Shown here piece after piece: positions 46,735 to 52,884 of a stretch of DNA of 52,884 bases. The notes beneath the pieces are model-generated. The model did no database searches. It saw nothing but the letters and a program-made list of their open reading frames with translations, and was not told the origin of the DNA. This DNA is from Pseudomonadota bacterium (GTDB lineage Bacteria; Pseudomonadota; Alphaproteobacteria; Acetobacterales; Acetobacteraceae): positions 1 to 52,884 of the forward strand of contig JAFEFW010000005.1 in the NCBI GenBank assembly GCA_018240405.1, given 5' to 3'. Numbering within the stretch: position 1 is the first letter of the stretch; each line of letters opens with the position of its first letter. Made by a program: the position numbers and the translations under genes.

Positions 46735-47805
46735 TTAGCCAAACGCGCGGCGCAGTCGGCCCAGATCCTCGATTGCATGCTCCTGCCCGGGCGGGATCGA
46801 GAACACGACCTGGCTGAACCCGGCATCGCGCAGGCCGGCAATGCGGCGGGTCAGATCCGGCAATGTGCCGATGAAGCTGGTGCCGCGGATCATATCCGCC
46901 GTGATGAAAGAACGTTCGTCAGGACGTACGAACATCAGGTGCCCGCGGTGGTTGGAGAGGTAATAGGCGTCCCGCGGTTCGAACGTCCTCGCGTGCTCGA
47001 TATACGCCTTGGCGGCATCGGCGAACTCGGGTCGCATCGCCAGAGGGGCCGGATAGCCCGCCAGCGCGGTATCGGCCGCCCGGTGCAACAGCATCGCCGC
47101 CCGCGGCGCGACAAGCGCCATGGCGCGCGGGCCGTCGACCGGTTCGCCTTCTTCCAGCACCGCGGCGCCGATCCAGGCGACCGATGTCAGCGTGTCGGCG
47201 CCGCGGCCGGCCGCGCGCCAAGCCTGCCGCATCTGGTCCAGCGTGGCCGCGCCGCGCTCGACATCGGCAACATTGTCGATCCAGGCGGCGCCGATCTTCG
47301 CTGTCAGGGCGCGCGCCTTGGGGCCCGACGCGGCAATGTAGGTCGGCATTTCGTCGGTAATGTTGATCAGACCCAGCTCCGGGTTCATCAGGCGAATCTT
47401 GCGCCGCTTGCCCTCGAGCATGGTTTCTACCGTCTCCCCACGCCACAACGCTTGGATTACCCGGATGTATTCCTCCATGTCGGCCAGCCTGACCGCGCCC
47501 AGCCCCATGGTCCGGCGGCCGGTGAAACCAGTCGACACGCCAAAAACGATGCGGCCCGGCGCCAGTTTATTCAGTGACGCGAAGGCGGTGGCCGCCACCG
47601 GTGCGATGCGGTTCGACGGGATCAGCACACCGGTCCCCAGCTTGATCCGCGTTGTCTTCATCGCCGCCGCGGTCATCGCCACGAACGGATCAGCACTGAG
47701 CATCTGCGTATCGAAGAACCAGGCGTGGCTGAAGCCGAGTTCCTCGGCGCGGCGCACCAGTCGCCAGGAATCCGCAGCGGTGGGAATGGCAATGCCGAAC
47801 TGCAT
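46735..47805 (-). CDS. LLM class flavin-dependent oxidoreductase
   Basis: The 356-residue protein is a luciferase-like TIM barrel: AEELGFSHAWFFDTQML at strand 1-2, TTRIKLGTGVLIPSNRIAPV, and RIVFGVSTGFTGRRTMG, with DMEEYIRVIQALWRGE as the late family block. It resembles F420-dependent or FMN-dependent oxidoreductases; the cofactor cannot be fixed by eye. The stop is only 2 bases from the convergent MCP gene. A hairpin-prone leader lies before its start. Confidence 0.88.
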   Translation of the reverse strand: MQFGIAIPTAADSWRLVRRAEELGFSHAWFFDTQMLSADPFVAMTAAAMKTTRIKLGTGVLIPSNRIAPVAATAFASLNKLAPGRIVFGVSTGFTGRRTMGLGAVRLADMEEYIRVIQALWRGETVETMLEGKRRKIRLMNPELGLINITDEMPTYIAASGPKARALTAKIGAAWIDNVADVERGAATLDQMRQAWRAAGRGADTLTSVAWIGAAVLEEGEPVDGPRAMALVAPRAAMLLHRAADTALAGYPAPLAMRPEFADAAKAYIEHARTFEPRDAYYLSNHRGHLMFVRPDERSFITADMIRGTSFIGTLPDLTRRIAGLRDAGFSQVVFSIPPGQEHAIEDLGRLRRAFG

Positions 47806-47891
47806 GAATGATTCTCCCGATTAAGTCCGCCTTCAGCGGGCGGTTTTAGAAAGACGCTACATCCGGCAGCCGGAACGTTGAACCGGCCCCA

Positions 47892-48347
47892 TCATTCGCC
47901 GCCACCACCGCCACCGCTGGCGCGGGCCAAATACCGCCCCAGGCGGAGGCTGAACGTCTGGCCATTGCAGGCCGGACCGGCACCGTCACCCTCGATCGAC
48001 AGGGTGCTGATCTGGGACGTGAAGCGCCCGGTGGCACGGGCGGTACGCTTGCCCTGCATCTCGGTCGCCGTCATGGCGAAGCTGTCGTCGGCGGCCATTG
48101 TGCCTGACAGGATCGCGAACGGCGGCTGATTAAACCGCGCCAACGTCCCCTCGATGCCGCGATCTGCATTAACGAAGAAGCGCCAGAACATCGCCGGGCA
48201 GTCGCCCGCCGGGGGCGTTGGGATATTGTAGTATACGCCGATCATGATTTGCTGAAGCGTGCAGCCACTCAGCCATGCGGCGGCAAGCGACGCGATCAGC
48301 CATTTGGTCCGAGTGAGCCGAAACCGCCCGCTGTCTTGGGATTGCAT
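47892..48347 (-). CDS. Hypothetical lipoprotein
   Basis: The 151-residue protein has a lipoprotein signal with lipobox LSGC (Cys29) after a hydrophobic helix. The mature part resembles a small beta-barrel domain (FAILSGTMAADDSFAMTATE, TGRFTSQISTLSIEGDG) and ends in a run of glycines. Two cysteines (GDCPAM and PACNGQ) may form a disulfide. I do not recognise the family. It starts 21 bases after the MidA-like gene on the same strand and could belong to that operon. Confidence 0.65.
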   Translation of the reverse strand: MQSQDSGRFRLTRTKWLIASLAAAWLSGCTLQQIMIGVYYNIPTPPAGDCPAMFWRFFVNADRGIEGTLARFNQPPFAILSGTMAADDSFAMTATEMQGKRTARATGRFTSQISTLSIEGDGAGPACNGQTFSLRLGRYLARASGGGGGGE

Positions 48348-48368
48348 GAGCGGAAGGATAGGGCTGGC

Positions 48369-49361
48369 TTAGCCGTCCGCAAAGCCCGGCAGGGTGGGAC
48401 AATGCGGTGAAGTCAGCGCCAGTGCCTTGAACAGCGTCCCCATCTGGTCCGGCGCGGTCAGGCGCAACAGGCCGTTGCGCAGGCTTGCCGCCTGGTCCTC
48501 CTTCGCTGTCTCTGCCAAACGCTCGGTCCGCTCGCGCAAACCCAGGTGCAACAGGAAGTGCCGCTGCGTCACCGGCCCCTGCACATTTGCACCTGCAGTT
48601 CTTGCGGCATGTGCCAGATCCGCAAAATCGACATGCGCAGTCAGGTCGGCACTGCCGGGGGGCGAGAGCGGATTGACTGGCTTGCCATCGGCGATTGCCT
48701 GCAGCGTATCCGCCGGGACGCCGGCCTCGGCGCCATAGTCGATAAACAACGCTGCGCCGCGGTTCCGCCGCAGGCGGGAAGCGACACCGGCAATGAAGGC
48801 GCGCGCGGGTTCGTTGACCTCGACGACCTTTCCCTCGAGGACATGGGCCATGGCCGGCAACGCCGGCGGCTCGACCGGCTCCTCGACCCAGGCGCCGTCG
48901 CCGACATAACGCTCCGTCCAGCCGGCGCCGCGGCGCACGAACTGGCGGATCGGCAGCGCGTCCAGGAATTCATTCGCCAGCAGGATCATCGGACCGTGCG
49001 GCACGTCCTCCAGCGTGTTGTGCCAAACGGCCTGCTTCAACCGCTGCGCCTGCGCGGCGCGCAGTCGGGAGGACGTCTCGATCAGGTGCACCTGCGCCGC
49101 GGCCGCGAAATCGGGTTGCGCGCGTCCAATGGCGCGCAGCGCGTCGGCCATCAGCGTGCCGCGGCCCGGTCCTGCCTCCACCAGCAGCACCGGGTCCGGG
49201 CGGCCGAGCAGGTTCCAGGCAATGCCGGCCCAGAGGCCGAGCAATTCGCCGAAGACCTGGCTGACCTCGGGGGCGGTGGTGAAGTCGGAGAACGGGTCGT
49301 GGCTGGCGTAGTAGATCGCATTCGCCCGCGCCATGAACTGATCGAGCCGTTCGGCGATCAT
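48369..49361 (-). CDS. MidA/NDUFAF7-family SAM-dependent methyltransferase
   Basis: The 330-residue protein matches the DUF185/MidA family: YYASHDPFSDFTTAPEVSQ at residues 17-35, SAM-binding loop EAGPGRG (62-68) and the NEFLDALPI block near residue 130. Mitochondrial relatives methylate an arginine of complex I subunit NDUFS2 during assembly; the bacterial target is not established. The start is ATG 49361, overlapping the lgt stop by ATGA, so the two are translationally coupled in an hldD-lgt-midA order. Confidence 0.9.
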   Translation of the reverse strand: MIAERLDQFMARANAIYYASHDPFSDFTTAPEVSQVFGELLGLWAGIAWNLLGRPDPVLLVEAGPGRGTLMADALRAIGRAQPDFAAAAQVHLIETSSRLRAAQAQRLKQAVWHNTLEDVPHGPMILLANEFLDALPIRQFVRRGAGWTERYVGDGAWVEEPVEPPALPAMAHVLEGKVVEVNEPARAFIAGVASRLRRNRGAALFIDYGAEAGVPADTLQAIADGKPVNPLSPPGSADLTAHVDFADLAHAARTAGANVQGPVTQRHFLLHLGLRERTERLAETAKEDQAASLRNGLLRLTAPDQMGTLFKALALTSPHCPTLPGFADG

Positions 49362-50158
49362 GACACCGGCCGTGCGCGCAGAATCAGCCAGATTCCGGCG
49401 ATCAGCATGGGAATCGACAGAAGCTGGCCCATGGTCGTGCCAAAGGCGAGAAAGCCGAGGAAGGCATCGGGTTCACGAAACAATTCTCCAACGATGCGGG
49501 CCAGCGCATATCCGGTCAGAAAGACACCTGACAGCATGCCAAAGCGCTCGCGCACCGTCTGCCGCCGCGCGAGCGCCAGCATTACGAGGAATAGCAGCAG
49601 CCCCTCCAGGATCGCCTGGTAAATTTGGCTAGGATGCCGGGCTACCAGGCCAGCGCGCGGGAAAACCATCGCCCAGGGGAGCCAATCCGGCGCCGGGCGG
49701 CCCCAGAGTTCGCCGTTGATGAAATTGGCGACGCGGCCAAGGCCGAGCCCGATTGGCACCACGGTTACGACACGGTCGGCGAAGCCCAGGAGCGGGATCG
49801 CGTTGCGGCGACAGAACAGGATTATGGCCGTGACGACGCCCAGCATGCCGCCATGGAAGCTCATGCCGCCTTCCCAGACGGCAAACGCCTCCAGCGGGTG
49901 CTGCAAGTAATAGGACGGCTGGTAGAACAGGACATAACCCAGCCGTCCGCCAAGGACGACGCCCAGCACGGCCCAGGTGAGGAAGTCGTCGGCTTGGACC
50001 GCGGTCGCAACGGCGGGACGCCACTGGACCAGGCGGCGCAGCAGCCGCCAGCCTATGAGCAGGCCAGCAATGTAGGCGAGGGCATACCAACGGATTGCAA
50101 ACGGCCCGACCTGGATCAGGACCGGATCGAACTGCGGAAACAGCAGGACCGGGATCAT
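49358..50158 (-). CDS. lgt: Prolipoprotein diacylglyceryl transferase
   Basis: The 266-residue integral membrane protein has the Lgt signature GLGRVANFINGELWGRP around residues 139-155, with Arg142, Asn145 and Glu150, and the His102 region GGMSFHGGM. It transfers diacylglycerol from phosphatidylglycerol to the lipobox cysteine of prelipoproteins, such as those encoded in this window. The ATG at 50158 overlaps the hldD stop; a longer in-frame opening to 50353 runs through the hldD gene and is rejected. Confidence 0.96.
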   Translation of the reverse strand: MIPVLLFPQFDPVLIQVGPFAIRWYALAYIAGLLIGWRLLRRLVQWRPAVATAVQADDFLTWAVLGVVLGGRLGYVLFYQPSYYLQHPLEAFAVWEGGMSFHGGMLGVVTAIILFCRRNAIPLLGFADRVVTVVPIGLGLGRVANFINGELWGRPAPDWLPWAMVFPRAGLVARHPSQIYQAILEGLLLFLVMLALARRQTVRERFGMLSGVFLTGYALARIVGELFREPDAFLGFLAFGTTMGQLLSIPMLIAGIWLILRARPVS

Positions 50159-51135
50159 ACGTAGCGGTCGGCGGTGGCCAGATGATCCTGGATGTAGCGG
50201 CGGATGCCTTCTTCCAGCGGGGTGAACTGGCCCGTGTAGCCGGCCGCCCGCAGCCGCTCCATCGGTGCCTGGGTGAAGGACTGGTACTGCCCGCGCAGCG
50301 TCGCCGGCATGTCGATGAACTCCACCTCGCGCGGCGTGCCGGCGGCGTCGCAAACCGCATGCGCCAGGTCAAGATAGGTGCGGGCGCGGCCGGTGCCGAG
50401 GTTGAACAGCCCGCTGACACCGGGCGTCTCCAGCAGCCAGAGCATGACATCCACGACGTCGCCGACCCAGATGAAGTCGCGTGCTTGCGCCCCGTCGGCC
50501 AAACCGTCCTGGTCCGACTTGAACAGCCGGGCCGGGCCGCCAGCGGCAACCTCGTCGTGCTTGACTTTCACGACCGAGATCATGCGGCCCTTATGGTACT
50601 CGTTCGGGCCGTAGACGTTGAAGAATTTCAGCCCAACCCATTGTGGCGGCTGTTCGCGCAGCTTGATCAGGTGGCGCATCACCAGCAGGTCGAACGCATG
50701 TTTGGTCCAGCCGTACAGGTTCAGCGGACGCAGCCGTTCCAGGGCCGCAAGGGCGGGATCATCCTCGAACCCCTCGGCGCCGTCGCCGTAGGTTGCCGCC
50801 GAGGAGGCATAGATCATCCGCACCTTGCGCGCGCCGCACCACGCCCAGATGCGGCGGCTGAGTTCAACATTCGTCGCCCAGGTGTGATCGCCATCAACCG
50901 CGGTCGTCTCGCTGACCGCGCCCAGATGGTACACCATCTCAAGCGGTGGATGCGTCGCCAGAAAGTCGTCGAGTTCGCCAGGGGGAATGATGCGTGCCGG
51001 CGGGTGTTTCGCCAGGTTGCGCCACTTGCCCTCCTTCCCAAGCTGGTCGGCGACCACGGTTTCAATCCCTCGCTGTGCCAGCGAGGCTTGCAGAATCGAG
51101 CCGATGAAGCCGGCGCCGCCAGTTATCAGGATCAT
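50155..51135 (-). CDS. hldD: ADP-glyceromanno-heptose 6-epimerase
   Basis: The 326-residue protein is a short-chain NAD(P)-binding epimerase: TGGAGFIGS (residues 5-13), catalytic Tyr141-x3-Lys145 in YGWTKH, and the HldD-specific blocks KEGKWRNL and KFFNVYGPNEYHKG. It converts ADP-D-glycero- to ADP-L-glycero-manno-heptose for the LPS inner core. It heads the minus-strand operon with lgt and the MidA-like gene and is divergent from ubiK across 88 bases. Confidence 0.95.
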   Translation of the reverse strand: MILITGGAGFIGSILQASLAQRGIETVVADQLGKEGKWRNLAKHPPARIIPPGELDDFLATHPPLEMVYHLGAVSETTAVDGDHTWATNVELSRRIWAWCGARKVRMIYASSAATYGDGAEGFEDDPALAALERLRPLNLYGWTKHAFDLLVMRHLIKLREQPPQWVGLKFFNVYGPNEYHKGRMISVVKVKHDEVAAGGPARLFKSDQDGLADGAQARDFIWVGDVVDVMLWLLETPGVSGLFNLGTGRARTYLDLAHAVCDAAGTPREVEFIDMPATLRGQYQSFTQAPMERLRAAGYTGQFTPLEEGIRRYIQDHLATADRYV

Positions 51136-51223
51136 AGGCGCGCTATATACGGGGCAGGGCCGGGGGGCGGAAGCCGATTCAATCGGTGATTGTCACCCGA
51201 TCCGATGCAGGAGCATACGAACC

Positions 51224-51535
51224 ATGAGCGATCGTCCGCGGTTTTTCAATGATCTGGCCGGCGTGGCCGGCGGCGCGATTTCGGCCTTGGCCGGATTGCG
51301 CGAGGAAGCCGAGGCGGTTGCCAAGGCGCGGGTCGACGACATGATCCTACGCCTGGAACTGGTCCGGCGGGAGGAGATTGAGGCAGTAAAGGAGTTGGCC
51401 GCCAATGCCCGCGCCGGCCAGGAAGCGGCCGAGGCGACCGTAGCAACACTGACCGCGCGCCTGGCAGCACTGGAAAGCCGGGTGGCGGCGCTGGAGGCCG
51501 CGAGCCACGATGAGGTTGATCCGGACCAAGCGTGA
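51224..51535 (+). CDS. ubiK: Ubiquinone biosynthesis accessory factor UbiK
   Basis: The 103-residue protein matches the UbiK/YqiC (BMFP) family. A short amphipathic N-terminal part (FFNDLAGVAGGAISALAGLREE) is followed by a coiled coil, KARVDDMILRLELVRREEIE and LTARLAALESRVAALEAA. It binds membranes and assists the Ubi enzyme complex. GCAGGAGC lies before the ATG. It is followed by the ybjN-like and proC genes on the same strand. Confidence 0.9.
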   Translation: MSDRPRFFNDLAGVAGGAISALAGLREEAEAVAKARVDDMILRLELVRREEIEAVKELAANARAGQEAAEATVATLTARLAALESRVAALEAASHDEVDPDQA

Positions 51536-51745
51536 TCCGGACTAGGCCTGATCGGGTCCAATTTACCGCGCTGCAAAAAAGATGTGTCACCGGCGGTCCT
51601 GGCCGGGGTCTTGGCACTTGCAGGTTGTGCGGACACATGAATAGGCTTCGTGCCGTGGCCGGCCCTGGGCGAATCGCCGTTCTGGATTCACACCAACCCA
51701 GGGGTTGAGGCCACGCTCGGCCTTCCTTCTGACGGGAGACCCCGC

Positions 51746-52249
51746 ATGTCGGCATCGCTGTCCGCGTCTCACGACGCAGCCGCCAATCCCCTCGACATTA
51801 TGGAGCAGATCATCGCCGCAAACGAATGGGAGTTCGATCGTCGCAGCGAGTCCGAAATGGCGGCTGAAGCGCCGGGTAACTGGTGCGACTATGGCCTGTA
51901 TTTCAACTGGTCGCATGAGATCAGCGTGATGCACTTCACCTGCGCCTTCGACCTGAAGGTGCCAGAGAAGCAGCGTGCGGCGCTGTACGAATTACTGGCC
52001 CTGGCCAATGAGAAGCTGTGGCTGGGCCATTTCGGTCTGGAGACGGAGGACGGGATGCCGGTCTTCCGCCACGCGGTGCTGCTGCGCGGCGCGCCCGGCG
52101 CGTCGGCCGAGAGCCTGGAGGACATGGTGGACATTGCGCTAACCGAGTGCGAGCGGTTTTTCCCCGCCTTCCAGTTCGTCCTGTGGGGCGGTAAGACCCC
52201 CGCACAGGCACTGCAGGCGGCGATGCTGGACTGTCAGGGGGAGGCGTAA
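51746..52249 (+). CDS. YbjN domain-containing protein
   Basis: The 167-residue protein has the YbjN pattern: NPLDIMEQIIAANEWEFDR, CDYGLYFNWSHEISVMHFTC and the C-terminal MVDIALTECERFFPAFQFV. The fold resembles a type III secretion chaperone, but the molecular role in alphaproteobacteria is unknown. The ATG at 51746 has GACGGGAGACC upstream; the frame is open to 51650. The position between ubiK and proC is typical of Rhodospirillales. Confidence 0.85.
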   Translation: MSASLSASHDAAANPLDIMEQIIAANEWEFDRRSESEMAAEAPGNWCDYGLYFNWSHEISVMHFTCAFDLKVPEKQRAALYELLALANEKLWLGHFGLETEDGMPVFRHAVLLRGAPGASAESLEDMVDIALTECERFFPAFQFVLWGGKTPAQALQAAMLDCQGEA

Positions 52250-52395
52250 AGCCTACCTTAGCAGTCTGGCCGTAAGGTTTGGGTCGCGTCGCTGGTCGCA
52301 GCGCGCGTCGGACCGGCATCAGGCGGATGACTTGACGGCAAGGTCGTCGGGATGTTCCCACCATTCCCGTGAAGGTTCATCAGGGAGGGGACAGC

Positions 52396-52884
52396 ATGTC
52401 AGGCACCAGTGCGAACGCCGGGGCGATCCCGCCCATCCTGCTGGTTGGCTGCGGGCGCATGGGCAGCGCGATGCTCGCAGGCTGGCGTGAGCAGGGCCTG
52501 TCGGCGTCGATAGCCGTAGATCCGTCGCTGGCCGCCGTTGCCTTCAGCGGACCGGACATGACCGTCGTGGCCGATCCTTCCGCCATACCGGCCGATTTCG
52601 CGCCAGCCGCCGTCGTGCTGGCGGTGAAGCCGCAGAATGCTGCGGACACGCTGCCAGCGTACCGCCGCTTCGCCGCAAAATCCGTGTTCCTGTCGATCAT
52701 GGCAGGACGCACGATCGATGGCATGGCGTCGCTGCTGGGACCAGATGCCGCCATCGTGCGGGCAATGCCCAACACACCAGCAGCGGTGCGCCAGGGTGTA
52801 ACCGTCGCCTGTCCCAGCGCCACCGTTCGCGCCGAGCAGCGCGCGCTGTGCGACCGCCTGCTGCAGGCGATCGGCGTGGTGGCC
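52396..52884 (+). CDS. proC: Pyrroline-5-carboxylate reductase (5' part; runs off the window)
   Basis: Only the first 163 residues are inside the window and the frame is open at the end. The Rossmann loop GCGRMGSAML (residues 19-28), AVKPQN (about 75-80) and the family block RAMPNTPAAVRQGVT (about 127-141) are intact. ProC reduces pyrroline-5-carboxylate to proline with NAD(P)H in the cytoplasm. The ATG at 52396 follows GGGAGGGGACAGC. It is the third gene of the ubiK-ybjN-proC run. Confidence 0.93.
   Translation, partial: MSGTSANAGAIPPILLVGCGRMGSAMLAGWREQGLSASIAVDPSLAAVAFSGPDMTVVADPSAIPADFAPAAVVLAVKPQNAADTLPAYRRFAAKSVFLSIMAGRTIDGMASLLGPDAAIVRAMPNTPAAVRQGVTVACPSATVRAEQRALCDRLLQAIGVVA

Noticed and set aside
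50159-50353. Long N-terminal extension of lgt
   Set aside because: The extension overlaps hldD, is Arg/His-rich, and the true ATG lies in an ATGA overlap with the hldD stop.

Overview
The window is a high-GC stretch of a Gram-negative bacterial chromosome, most likely an alphaproteobacterium of the Rhodospirillales (perhaps Acetobacteraceae). The signs are an F1-only atpHAGDC operon without the Fo genes, the order hldD / ubiK / ybjN-like / proC, lipopolysaccharide heptose and lipoprotein-modification genes, and heavily overlapping ATGA-coupled operons. I saw no tRNA, rRNA, CRISPR array or insertion sequence.

Layout. 1-2.0 kb: a frameshifted GxxExxY gene and an MFS transporter. 2.0-5.9 kb: two small unknown genes, a DUF3405 protein, a GT-B glycosyltransferase and a PEP-CTERM exported protein, which look like a surface or exopolysaccharide cluster. 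6.5-11.4 kb: the F1 ATP synthase operon, closed by a clear intrinsic terminator. 11.4-14.8 kb: a palindrome-rich intergenic region with an inverted-repeat element, then an operon of an unknown protein, a class I-type PPK2 and a DUF2254 membrane protein. 14.9-25.6 kb: DUF2252 protein, unknown lipoprotein, SulP transporter, MFS transporter, ferritin-like diiron protein, alpha/beta hydrolase, and a two-gene 2-hydroxyacid dehydrogenase / enolase-superfamily operon. 25.7-33.3 kb: an orphan receiver protein, a small XRE-type regulator and a tightly coupled five-gene operon resembling hydrogenase-4 / complex I (hyfB, C, E, F, G). 33.4-42.9 kb: an unknown Pro/Ala/Ser-rich protein, PriA, a fumarase/aspartase-superfamily lyase, an RTX-like protein, DgoK, PgeF, a lipoprotein and a single-domain response regulator. 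43.1-52.9 kb: a beta-hydroxyacid dehydrogenase, a decayed extradiol dioxygenase gene, a PAS-MCP-PilZ receptor, an LLM oxidoreductase, a lipoprotein, MidA-like methyltransferase, lgt, hldD, ubiK, a YbjN-domain protein and the 5' part of proC.

The most notable system is the hyf-like operon. Its large subunit has Ser199 and Ser202 where the first Ni-binding cysteine pair of [NiFe] hydrogenases should be, and it ends in a non-canonical CNKSFNC tail. No small (NuoB/HyfI-like) subunit or maturation gene lies next to it. It therefore looks like an energy-converting hydrogenase-related (Ehr) ion-pumping module rather than a hydrogenase, and it is preceded by its own small HTH gene and a palindromic control region. 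Two other patterns deserve attention. A TCAC-N6-GTGA palindrome occurs twice before the gene at 2024 and once in the region upstream of the RTX-like gene. A 22-base promoter-like box is shared by the unknown gene at 33386 and the MCP-PilZ receptor at 44726, which suggests they are co-regulated.
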